Of a DNA stretch of 12,393 nt, positions 1 to 5,699 are shown piece after piece. Location: positions 1 to 12,393 of the forward strand of contig CABUXV010000041.1 of the NCBI GenBank assembly GCA_902495595.1, written 5' to 3'. Below the pieces are notes generated by a model, which did not search any database, was not told the origin of the DNA, and worked only from the letters and a program-made list of their open reading frames with translations. The position numbers were made by a program, and so were the translations under genes. This stretch comes from an uncultured Eubacterium sp. (GTDB taxonomy: Bacteria; Bacillota; Clostridia; Peptostreptococcales; Anaerovoracaceae). Every line of letters begins with the position of its first letter. Position 1 is the first letter of the stretch.

Positions 1-34
1 CGTTAAAATAATATATTTGGCAACAATCTAATAT

Positions 35-97
35 AGGAAGAGGTGATACTAATACGTTTTGCTCCCCTTATGTGTAAAACTCCGGACGCCTCTTCCT
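35..97 (+). other. Structured RNA element or 3' terminator of an upstream transcript
   Basis: Bases 36-45 pair with 87-96 in a ten-pair stem (one G-U pair; the outer eight pairs are perfect, ggaagagg with cctcttcc). A second helix, gtttt at 56-60 with aaaac at 76-80, sits inside, separated by an internal loop of 10 bases on one side and 6 on the other. Only a weak T-rich stretch follows (ttatttacatatta), so it is not a textbook terminator. It lies upstream of the murA promoter, so it belongs to whatever precedes the window. I do not recognise it as a known riboswitch or ncRNA. No coding sequence can be assigned to bases 1-34. Confidence 0.4.
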
Positions 98-113
98 TAT
101 TTACATATTATTA

Positions 114-142
114 TTGAAAAAATATATAAAAGGAAGTATAAT
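114..142 (+). promoter_or_regulatory. Sigma-A-type promoter of murA
   Basis: TTGAAA at 114-119 and TATAAT at 137-142 are separated by exactly 17 bases, a near-consensus housekeeping promoter. Transcription would start near 149, leaving a leader of about 30 bases before the murA GTG. Confidence 0.65.
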
Positions 143-177
143 AATTTAGTTGTATATTAAATACTCGGAGGAATAAA

Positions 178-1449
178 GTGGCGAAATTCTTAGTACAGAA
201 AAGTGCTCCGTTAAGAGGAGAAGTTAAGATAAGCGGTTCGAAAAATGCTGTTCTCCCCATAATGGCTGCTGCGCTTTTAACAGAAGAGAAGTGTGAAATA
301 AAAGATGTACCTGCATTAAGAGACGTAGAGGTTATGTGCAAACTTCTCAAAAGCCTTGGCGTATCTGTTGATGGGGATTTGGAAAAAAATATAGTTAATA
401 TAACTTCCGGAAAAAATTTGAATTATGAAGCGCCTTACGACCTTGTTAAGATGATGAGAGCATCCATATTGGTTCTGGGCGCATTGCTTCTGAGAACAGG
501 AAGAGCTGTAATACATCTTCCGGGAGGGTGTGCGATTGGAAAAAGACCTGTGGAGCTGCACCTCAAAGGACTTAAAGCTTTGGGAGTTGCAATAGATGAA
601 GAACAGCTTTCAAGGGGTATAGTGGATGCCAAAGCTGATAAGCTTAAAGGAAATACAATATATCTTGATTTTCCAAGTGTTGGCGCGACAGAAGTTATAA
701 TAATGGCTGCATCGCTGGCAGAAGGAACAACTGTACTGGAAAATGCTGCGCAGGAACCGGAAATAGTGGACCTTGCTAATTTTCTGAATAAAATGGGCGC
801 AAGAATTAAGGGGGTCGGAACCGACACCATAAAAATAGAAGGAGTGGAAAAGCTCAAGGGAGTATCTCATCACGTTATTCCCGACAGAATTGAGGCGGGA
901 ACTTTTATGGTTGGGGCTGTGATGACAAAGGGGGACGTTCTTGTTAAGAACATAGTTCCAAACCATCTTAAAGCAGTTATAGCTAAGCTTATAGAGTGCG
1001 GCGCAGATATCACCATGACAGATGAAGGTCTTCGTGTACGAGGAGATGTAAATCCAATAGTTTCTACAGATATAAAGACATTGCCTTATCCCGGGTTTCC
1101 TACAGATATGCAGTCTCCTTTCATGGCGCTGCTGACCGTTGCAAAGGGACCGAGCGTTGTAATAGAGACGGTATTTGAAAATCGTTTTATGCACGTAGGC
1201 GAGTTCAACAGAATGGGTGCGAATATAAAGACTGACGGAAACTGTGCAATAATACCGGGAGATAAACATCTTCAGGGAGCGCAGGTAGTTGCAACAGACT
1301 TGAGAGCGGGAGCTGCGGTGGTTTTAACAGGTCTCATTGCTGACGGAATAACAGAAATTTCACAGATATATCATGTTGACAGAGGTTATGACGGATTTGT
1401 GGACAAGTTAAGAAATCTGGGCGCAAATATCATGCGTCTTGAAGATTAA
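178..1449 (+). CDS. murA: UDP-N-acetylglucosamine 1-carboxyvinyltransferase (MurA)
   Basis: MurA transfers the enolpyruvyl group of phosphoenolpyruvate to UDP-N-acetylglucosamine, the first committed step of cytoplasmic peptidoglycan precursor synthesis. The protein is 423 residues, normal for the family. The substrate-binding GSKN lies at residues 20-23 (Lys22, Asn23). The catalytic loop PGGCAIGKRPVELH carries Cys118, the residue alkylated by fosfomycin in sensitive enzymes. A later YPGFPTDMQ segment and a C-terminal DLRAGAA also match the family. The start is GTG, supported by GGAGG at 167-171 six bases upstream and by the standard MurA N-terminus beginning there. It is monocistronic, with its own promoter and a strong terminator after it. 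Many Firmicutes have two MurA paralogues, and the sequence alone does not say which this is. Confidence 0.97.
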   Translation: MAKFLVQKSAPLRGEVKISGSKNAVLPIMAAALLTEEKCEIKDVPALRDVEVMCKLLKSLGVSVDGDLEKNIVNITSGKNLNYEAPYDLVKMMRASILVLGALLLRTGRAVIHLPGGCAIGKRPVELHLKGLKALGVAIDEEQLSRGIVDAKADKLKGNTIYLDFPSVGATEVIIMAASLAEGTTVLENAAQEPEIVDLANFLNKMGARIKGVGTDTIKIEGVEKLKGVSHHVIPDRIEAGTFMVGAVMTKGDVLVKNIVPNHLKAVIAKLIECGADITMTDEGLRVRGDVNPIVSTDIKTLPYPGFPTDMQSPFMALLTVAKGPSVVIETVFENRFMHVGEFNRMGANIKTDGNCAIIPGDKHLQGAQVVATDLRAGAAVVLTGLIADGITEISQIYHVDRGYDGFVDKLRNLGANIMRLED

Positions 1450-1467
1450 ATAATTTTTTAGTATAGA
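1439..1467 (+). promoter_or_regulatory. Candidate promoter for the hairpin RNA downstream of murA
   Basis: TTGAAG at 1439-1444, in the last murA codons, and TATAGA at 1462-1467 are 17 bases apart. A start near 1474 would fall inside the murA terminator stem, so the transcript would lose part of that stem and continue into the hairpins at 1500-1622. The boxes are weaker than those of murA and feoA. Confidence 0.3.
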
Positions 1468-1469
1468 GA

Positions 1470-1497
1470 CAGACGGCATAGAGCCGTCTGTTTTTTA
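1470..1497 (+). terminator. Intrinsic terminator of murA
   Basis: A perfect 8-bp stem (cagacggc at 1470-1477 with gccgtctg at 1483-1490) has a five-base loop and is followed by six T residues. It starts 20 bases after the murA stop. Confidence 0.9.
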
Positions 1498-1499
1498 TA

Positions 1500-1622
1500 G
1501 TATAGGAAATATCATATTACGAGATTTCCGTATACTTCAAAGAAAGTACTTTGCGAAGTATCGCCTATTGCGGGCGACATGTGTGCAAAGGAATCTCTGA
1601 TTCCGTCCTGCACACTTTTTTT
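1500..1622 (+). ncRNA. Candidate small RNA or leader: three hairpins plus intrinsic terminator
   Basis: Four helices follow one another with almost no spacing. Hairpin 1 is 1500-1535: 5 bp, a bulged G, then 6 bp, with a loop around 1514-1520. Hairpin 2 is 1533-1560: tacttc with gaagta, then aaag with cttt, and a six-base loop. Hairpin 3 is 1561-1577: tcgcc with ggcga. The last is a terminator, 1581-1615: a 7-bp outer stem gtgtgca/tgcacac and a 6-bp inner stem ggaatc/gattcc, followed by seven T residues. Hairpins 1 and 2 share bases 1533-1535, so they compete at their edges. No open reading frame with a ribosome binding site fits here. It may be an independent sRNA or an attenuated leader for rubrerythrin. 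I recognise no known family. Confidence 0.5.
1581..1622 (+). terminator. Intrinsic terminator closing the hairpin RNA
   Basis: The outer stem pairs 1581-1587 with 1609-1615 and the inner stem pairs 1590-1595 with 1599-1604, around a three-base loop. T residues fill 1616-1622. It lies 100 bases before the rubrerythrin start and 124 bases after the murA terminator ends, so it must end a separate transcript or act on a leader. Confidence 0.85.
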
Positions 1623-1633
1623 ATTATGCAGGA

Positions 1634-1653
1634 AATATCGATTTATCGATATT
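1634..1653. promoter_or_regulatory. Perfect palindrome upstream of rubrerythrin, candidate operator
   Basis: A 9-bp inverted repeat (aatatcgat, two spacer T, atcgatatt) contains two ATCGAT hexamers. It lies between the preceding terminator and the rubrerythrin start. A possible -10 box (TATAGA, 1672-1677) lacks a good -35, and the position where a -35 would sit (about 1649-1654) overlaps the right half of the palindrome. This fits a site for a regulator, but which one is unknown. It does not match the PerR box I know. Confidence 0.4.
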
Positions 1654-1721
1654 GTTATAAACCAAAAAATGTATAGAGACGGATGTACGGGCAATAATAA
1701 TTAAAAAAGGAGGTATGATAT

Positions 1722-2258
1722 ATGCAAGATTTAAAGGGAAGTAAGACATATGATAATCTATTGATTGCATATGCCGGCGAATCACAGGCAAGAAACAAGT
1801 ATACGTATTTTGCTTCAAAGGCCAGACAGGAAGGTTATATGCAGATAGCTAAAATATTTGAAGAAACTGCAAATAATGAAAAAGAACATGCGGAATTATG
1901 GTACAAGCATTTTGCAGGGATAGGCACTACAGAGGAAAATCTCGTTACAGCAGCAGAAGGCGAACATTATGAATGGAGTGAGATGTATGCTGATATGGCA
2001 AAAGTAGCAAGAGATGAGGGATTTATGGAAATTGCAAAGCAGATGGAAGGAGTAGCTCACATCGAACGTTTTCATGAGGACAGATATTTAACTTTGAAGA
2101 ACAATATAGAAAAAGGCATTGTATTCAAAAGAGATGAAGAAGTTACATGGATGTGCGATAATTGCGGACATCAGTTAAATGCTAAAGAGGCTCCTGAAAT
2201 ATGTCCTGTTTGCCATCATCAGAGAGGATATTTCCAGCTTGAATCAAAAAATTATTAA
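1722..2258 (+). CDS. rbr: Rubrerythrin
   Basis: Rubrerythrin is a cytoplasmic non-haem iron peroxidase that reduces hydrogen peroxide in anaerobes, taking electrons through rubredoxin-type carriers. The 178-residue protein has the classical two-domain build. Residues 1 to about 135 form a ferritin-like four-helix bundle with the diiron ligands Glu20, Glu53-x2-His56, Glu81/Glu84 and Glu115-x2-His118. Residues 140-178 form a C-terminal rubredoxin-like domain with Cys145-x2-Cys148 and Cys161-x2-Cys164 for one iron. The ATG follows AAAGGAGG (1706-1713) at eight bases. The gene stands alone, with a terminator before it and one after it. It sits next to iron uptake and flavoprotein genes, consistent with an oxidative-stress and iron role. 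Confidence 0.96.
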   Translation: MQDLKGSKTYDNLLIAYAGESQARNKYTYFASKARQEGYMQIAKIFEETANNEKEHAELWYKHFAGIGTTEENLVTAAEGEHYEWSEMYADMAKVARDEGFMEIAKQMEGVAHIERFHEDRYLTLKNNIEKGIVFKRDEEVTWMCDNCGHQLNAKEAPEICPVCHHQRGYFQLESKNY

Positions 2259-2300
2259 TAGATAAGAAAAATTGATTTTGCAGAATCAAAAAATGTCTTT

Positions 2301-2338
2301 AAAACTGTCCTTTGAAACAAAAATGAGGACAGTTTTTT
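2301..2338 (+). terminator. Intrinsic terminator of rubrerythrin
   Basis: A 9-bp stem pairs aaactgtcc (2302-2310) with ggacagttt (2327-2335) across a loop of about 16 bases, and T residues run through 2333-2338. Confidence 0.85.
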
Positions 2339-2386
2339 ACTATGGAAAATTACATGTAAAAATGGCAAAAAAAGAAGATGAAACAG

Positions 2387-2414
2387 TTGACAAAGATTTT
2401 TTTTGTGTTAGAAT
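2387..2414 (+). promoter_or_regulatory. Sigma-A-type promoter of feoA
   Basis: A consensus TTGACA at 2387-2392 and TAGAAT at 2409-2414 are 16 bases apart. The predicted start, near 2421, is four bases before the dyad at 2425-2440. The leader to feoA is about 85 bases and shows no other obvious structure. Confidence 0.75.
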
Positions 2415-2424
2415 AAACAGCGTA

Positions 2425-2440
2425 GTTAGAAATTGCTAAC
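2425..2440. promoter_or_regulatory. Candidate metal-regulator operator of feoA (GTTAG-N6-CTAAC)
   Basis: A 5-bp perfect inverted repeat, gttag at 2425-2429 and ctaac at 2436-2440, spans a six-base centre. It lies immediately downstream of the -10 box, where a bound repressor would block transcription. The same arrangement recurs ahead of feoB. The half-sites resemble parts of DtxR/IdeR iron boxes, but the centre is longer, so I do not assign a regulator. Confidence 0.5.
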
Positions 2441-2505
2441 CTGTTGTAATAAAATCATTGGATATGGTTTGAAAGAGCAGTTACATATAAAGTCAGGAGA
2501 AAGTA

Positions 2506-2721
2506 ATGAACTTACGTGATGCTAATATCGGCGAAACATATATTGTAGAAGATATAAATACAGATGATGATGAGCTTGAAGCGTTTCTTTTTCGTCTGGG
2601 GTGCTACAGTGGAGAACCCATTACCGTAATATCTCATCTGAAAGGCAGCTGCGTTGTTTCCATAAAGGATGGCAGATATAATATTGATAATGGGATAGCG
2701 CAGTCCGTTTTGATAAAGTAG
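2506..2721 (+). CDS. feoA: FeoA, ferrous iron transport accessory protein
   Basis: FeoA is a small cytoplasmic SH3-like protein that supports FeoB in ferrous iron uptake. The 71-residue product has the usual FeoA pattern: a short N-terminal segment (LRDANIGETYIVEDI), a central RLGCYSGEPITVI stretch and a C-terminal beta strand ending near AQSVLIK. The length is normal. The ATG follows AGGAGA (2495-2500) at the right distance. feoB starts 100 bases later on the same strand, with a weak terminator overlapping the feoA stop in between, so the two may be only partly co-transcribed. A strong promoter and a dyad operator candidate precede feoA. Confidence 0.88.
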   Translation: MNLRDANIGETYIVEDINTDDDELEAFLFRLGCYSGEPITVISHLKGSCVVSIKDGRYNIDNGIAQSVLIK

Positions 2722-2742
2722 TTGTGTGAGCAACTATTTTTT
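2719..2742 (+). terminator. Weak terminator or attenuator overlapping the feoA stop codon
   Basis: tagttg at 2719-2724, whose first three bases are the feoA stop codon, pairs with caacta at 2731-2736 across a six-base loop. Six T residues follow (2737-2742). The stem is short and has only two G-C pairs, so termination would be partial. Confidence 0.55.
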
Positions 2743-2752
2743 ATGGCCGTTG

Positions 2753-2790
2753 GTTAGCTTGTATTAACTTAGTTTGTAATCATTAACTTA
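2753..2790 (+). repeat. Two tandem 19-bp operator-like repeats before feoB
   Basis: Unit 1 (2753-2771) is gttag, six bases, ttaac, tta. Unit 2 (2772-2790) is gtttg, six bases, ttaac, tta. The units abut directly, match at 13 of 19 positions and share the block attaactta. The second unit touches the -10 box at 2791. Each unit has the same GTTWG-N6-YTAAC geometry as the dyad before feoA, which suggests one regulator for both genes. Confidence 0.5.
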
Positions 2791-2796
2791 TATAAT
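2769..2796 (+). promoter_or_regulatory. Probable promoter of feoB
   Basis: A perfect TATAAT lies at 2791-2796. The best -35 is TTAGTT at 2769-2774 (16-base spacing), which is weak and sits inside the repeat pair. A poor -35 within operator-like repeats fits regulated transcription. Confidence 0.45.
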
Positions 2797-2821
2797 AAAC
2801 AAAGAACCAGGAGGGTATACT

Positions 2822-4834
2822 ATGAGAATTGCTTTAGCCGGCAATCCCAACAGCGGTAAAACTACAATGTTTAATGCGCTGACGGGGAAGAATGAACGTG
2901 TGGGTAACTGGGCCGGAGTTACAATAGGAAAAAAGGAGAGTCTTATAAAGAAAGATTTTTCAGGTTCGGAAGGGGAACTTGTGGCAGTTGATTTGCCCGG
3001 AGCGTATTCCATGTCTCCGTTTACACCGGAGGAGGGAATAACAAGCGGATATGTAAGAAATGAAAACCCGGATGCTATTATAAATATTGTTGACGCTACG
3101 AATCTGAGCAGAAGTTTATTCTTTACAACTCAGCTTTTAGAACTTGGAATACCTGTTGTGGTAGCTTTAAATAAGAGCGATATAAATGACAAGCAGAAAA
3201 CTGAAATTAATGTTGAGTTACTGTCTGAAAAATTGGGATGTCCGGTAATAAAGACTGTATCAGTAGAACACAAGGGTCTGAAGAAAGTTGTCGAGGAAGC
3301 TGTATCTCTGAATGGCAAGGGACAGAAAGCGCCGTACATACAGGCTGAAATAAATTTGCATGATAAGAATGCAGTTGATGCTGAGGACAGAAAGCGATAT
3401 GATTTTGTAAATAAGATTGTACGTGAAGTTGAAAAGCGTCAGATTCTTACAAAAGAAAGAAATTCTCAGGATAAAATAGACAGCGTATTGACTAACAAAG
3501 TTGCAGGAATAGTGATATTTGCGGCAGTAATGTGGGCAGTATTTTATATTTCCCAAAGTAAATTAGGTCCGCTTATTGCAGATTGGTTAGTTGGCTGGAT
3601 TGAAACTTTCCAAGGCTGGGTAGCTGGACTTTTGGAAAACAGTTCGCCTTTCCTTCAGGCATTGCTGGCAGACGGTATTGTAGGTGGCGTAGGTGCGGTA
3701 GTCGGATTCCTGCCGCTTGTAATGGTTATGTATTTCCTTATAGCATTGCTTGAAGACTGCGGATACATGGCACGTGTAAGCGTTGTGATGGACCCTATCT
3801 TTAAGAGAGTGGGATTGTCGGGAAAATCAGTTATTCCATTTGTAATCGGTACTGGATGCGCTATACCCGGAATAATGGCAAGCCGTACTATAAGAGATGA
3901 AAGAGAAAGACGTGCTACTGCAATGCTGACTCCTTTCATGCCTTGCGGAGCTAAGATCCCTGTTATAGCTTTGTTTGCCGGCGTATTTTTCGCAGGTTCT
4001 TCATGGGTAAGTTTTACAATGTATTTTGTAGGAATACTGTTAATTTTCTTCGGAGCTTTACTCGTAAAACAGATAACAGGACATAAGTACAGAAAATCGT
4101 TTTTCATCATGGAACTGCCTGAATATAAATTGCCAAGCCTTAAGAGAGCTACATTTTCAATGCTTGGACGTGCAAAAGCTTACATAATAAAAGCTGCAAC
4201 TATAATTTTAGTCTGCAACGCAGTTGTTCAGATAATGCAGACTTTCAACTGGCAGCTTCAGGTTGTGGAAGAAGGAATGGAAGACACATCAATATTGGCT
4301 ACAATAGCAACACCGTTTGCAGTAGTGCTTATTCCTTTAGGATTCGGTGTTTGGCAGCTTGCAGCAGCGGCAATTACAGGCTTTATCGCTAAGGAAAATG
4401 TCGTTGGTACTCTTGCAGTAGTTTATGGTTTGACAAACTTAATCGATACGGATGAGCTTGCGCTTACAGGAGGCGCCGGTGAAGTTGCAATGACATTTGG
4501 ATTGACTTCTGTTGCAGCATTGGCATATCTTATGTTCAACCTTTATACACCTCCTTGCTTTGCGGCAATCGGTGCAATGAACTCGGAAATGCAGGATAAA
4601 AAGTGGCTGTGGGGCGGTATTGGATTGCAGCTTGCCACAGGATACGTAGTAGCATTTTTAGTATATCAAATCGGTACCGTAGCAACTACAGGAAGTCTTG
4701 GAACAGGCTTTGTTCCCGGTCTTATAGCAGTTATAGCTATTGCGGCTATAGTAGGATTCGTAATATACAGAGCAAATCGTAAAATTGATTCTGAATATTC
4801 TCTGCACAATAAAGGAACGGGGGCTGCAGCATGA
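2822..4834 (+). CDS. feoB: FeoB, ferrous iron transporter with GTPase domain
   Basis: FeoB is the membrane permease for Fe(II) uptake, driven or gated by an N-terminal G-protein domain. In this 670-residue protein the G motifs are in order: G1 GNPNSGKT (residues 7-14), G3 DLPG (57-60), G4 NKSD (117-120) and G5 near Ser147. A helical linker follows, and multiple hydrophobic segments start near residue 222. Two conserved motifs typical of the FeoB channel are present: GTGCAIPG around 343-350 and MPCGAKIP around 373-380. The ATG follows AGGAGG (2809-2814) at seven bases. Its stop overlaps the start of the small cysteine-rich gene (ATGA), so the two are translationally coupled. Length and domains are complete. 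Confidence 0.97.
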   Translation: MRIALAGNPNSGKTTMFNALTGKNERVGNWAGVTIGKKESLIKKDFSGSEGELVAVDLPGAYSMSPFTPEEGITSGYVRNENPDAIINIVDATNLSRSLFFTTQLLELGIPVVVALNKSDINDKQKTEINVELLSEKLGCPVIKTVSVEHKGLKKVVEEAVSLNGKGQKAPYIQAEINLHDKNAVDAEDRKRYDFVNKIVREVEKRQILTKERNSQDKIDSVLTNKVAGIVIFAAVMWAVFYISQSKLGPLIADWLVGWIETFQGWVAGLLENSSPFLQALLADGIVGGVGAVVGFLPLVMVMYFLIALLEDCGYMARVSVVMDPIFKRVGLSGKSVIPFVIGTGCAIPGIMASRTIRDERERRATAMLTPFMPCGAKIPVIALFAGVFFAGSSWVSFTMYFVGILLIFFGALLVKQITGHKYRKSFFIMELPEYKLPSLKRATFSMLGRAKAYIIKAATIILVCNAVVQIMQTFNWQLQVVEEGMEDTSILATIATPFAVVLIPLGFGVWQLAAAAITGFIAKENVVGTLAVVYGLTNLIDTDELALTGGAGEVAMTFGLTSVAALAYLMFNLYTPPCFAAIGAMNSEMQDKKWLWGGIGLQLATGYVVAFLVYQIGTVATTGSLGTGFVPGLIAVIAIAAIVGFVIYRANRKIDSEYSLHNKGTGAAA

Positions 4835-5010
4835 TAAATGTTATTGTTGTATTAATTATACTGATAATATTAGGCGCTGCGATAACTTATATAGTAAGAG
4901 CTAAGAAAAAAGGGGCAAAATGTATTGGTTGTCCGGCAGCAGACAGTTGCTGTTCTGCAAAAAAAGAGACAGAACAAAGCTGTGGCTGCGGATGTCACGG
5001 AGAAAAATAG
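4831..5010 (+). CDS. FeoB-associated cysteine-rich membrane protein
   Basis: This 59-residue open reading frame begins with the ATG that overlaps the feoB stop (ATGA, 4831-4834) and ends at TAG 5008-5010. Residues 3-22 form one hydrophobic helix (VIVVLIILIILGAAITYIV), followed by a basic stretch (RAKKKGAK) and a cysteine-rich tail with seven cysteines: Cys31-x2-Cys34, Cys40, Cys41, and Cys51, Cys53, Cys55, then His56. This matches the small single-helix proteins often encoded after feoB in Firmicutes; their function is not established. The charge pattern suggests a cytoplasmic tail, which could bind iron or an iron-sulfur cluster or serve in place of FeoC (inference). A strong terminator follows. 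Confidence 0.88.
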   Translation: MINVIVVLIILIILGAAITYIVRAKKKGAKCIGCPAADSCCSAKKETEQSCGCGCHGEK

Positions 5011-5024
5011 TATAGAAAAAATAA

Positions 5025-5055
5025 AAGGGACTGCATAAGCTGCAGTTCCTTTTTT
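5025..5055 (+). terminator. Intrinsic terminator of the feo locus
   Basis: The stem pairs 5025-5035 with 5041-5051 around a five-base loop (taagc). It contains the perfect block actgca/tgcagt and one G-T pair, and T residues run through 5050-5055. Confidence 0.88.
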
Positions 5056-5072
5056 GTATTAGCTCATAATAC
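5056..5072. promoter_or_regulatory. Inverted repeat upstream of the flavoredoxin-like gene, candidate operator
   Basis: gtatta (5056-5061) and taatac (5067-5072) form a perfect 6-bp inverted repeat around gctca. It sits between the feo terminator and the -35 box at 5084. It may be a regulator site or chance in AT-rich DNA. Confidence 0.25.
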
Positions 5073-5083
5073 TTTTCACCAAC

Positions 5084-5111
5084 CTGACAAATTTTTCTGT
5101 TATAATATATA
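5084..5111 (+). promoter_or_regulatory. Candidate promoter of the flavoredoxin-like gene
   Basis: CTGACA at 5084-5089 and TATATA at 5106-5111 are 16 bases apart. A TATAAT at 5101-5106 overlaps but has no good -35 at proper spacing. The run of A/T makes the exact -10 uncertain. Confidence 0.45.
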
Positions 5112-5134
5112 CAAAATAAAGAGGAGGAGTTAAT

Positions 5135-5695
5135 ATGAGAATAAATTTTGGTGCCAATTCATGGCTTTATCCTGAACCTGTGCTTATAGTTGCAGCCTAT
5201 GGTGAAGATGGTGTAGCTGATGCAATGAATGCTGCATGGGGAGGTATAAGCAGCAGCAATCAGATATCTATGTGTCTCAGTCCCGGGCATAAAACCGTAA
5301 AGAATATACTGGCAAAAAGAGCTTTCACTGTAAGCATAGCGGATGCTGCGCATGTAGTTGAGTGTGATTATGTAGGAATAGTTTCCGGAAATAATGTTCC
5401 CGATAAACTTGAAAGAGCCGGATTTCATACATCAAAATCCGGATTTGTGGATGCTCCGATAATAGAGGAGCTTCCAATGGCTCTGGAATGTGAGCTTGTA
5501 AGCTATGATGAAGTTTCACATCGCATGGTAGGAAAAATAGTAAATATAAATGCCGACGAAAAAGTTGTAGGAAGAGATGGAAAAATCGATCCTGCAAAGC
5601 TTCAGCCCATAATATACGACGCTCCAAACAGCGCGTATAGAATCATAGGCGAAAAAGTCGGAAATGCTTTCAGCGATGGTGAAAAATTAAAATAA
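5135..5695 (+). CDS. Flavin reductase family protein (flavoredoxin-like, FMN-binding split barrel)
   Basis: Members of this family bind FMN in a split beta-barrel and act as flavin reductases or as electron carriers called flavoredoxins. The 186-residue protein shows the family pattern: an N-terminal PEPVLIVAAYGEDG strand region; the flavin-contacting NAAWGGISSSNQISMCLSPGHKT segment at about residues 32-54; then AFTVSIADAAHVVECDYVGIVSG; and a later VGKIVNI strand. The length is normal for the flavoredoxin branch. The ATG follows GAGGAGG (5121-5127) at seven bases. It has its own promoter and stands alone between the feo locus and convergent spoIID. The natural substrate cannot be told from sequence; an electron-transfer or iron-reduction role beside feo is an inference from position. 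Confidence 0.85.
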   Translation: MRINFGANSWLYPEPVLIVAAYGEDGVADAMNAAWGGISSSNQISMCLSPGHKTVKNILAKRAFTVSIADAAHVVECDYVGIVSGNNVPDKLERAGFHTSKSGFVDAPIIEELPMALECELVSYDEVSHRMVGKIVNINADEKVVGRDGKIDPAKLQPIIYDAPNSAYRIIGEKVGNAFSDGEKLK

Positions 5696-5699
5696 CATT

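Noticed and set aside
35..97. Possible tRNA, because of a 7-8 bp closing stem
   Set aside because: At about 63 bases it is too short, and it lacks a TTC arm and a proper anticodon arm.
610..1269. Long minus-strand open frame (219 codons) opposite murA
   Set aside because: It lies fully inside murA in antisense, has no family resemblance and is rich in Cys, Tyr and Ser in a way typical of shadow frames.
1500..1622. T-box or SAM riboswitch before rubrerythrin
   Set aside because: There is no T-box sequence (GGGTGGNACCGCG) and no S-box core; the gene downstream is not an amino-acid gene.
2339..2386. Short ATG frames after the rubrerythrin terminator
   Set aside because: They stop after a few codons and have no ribosome binding site.
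2425..2440. Classical Fur box or DtxR/IdeR box before feoA
   Set aside because: The site lacks the GATAAT repeats of Fur and has a six-base centre where the DtxR/IdeR box has one; kept only as an unassigned dyad.
3655..4110. Minus-strand open frame (151 codons) opposite feoB
   Set aside because: It is antisense to the conserved FeoB membrane domain, with no recognisable product; a shadow of the coding strand.
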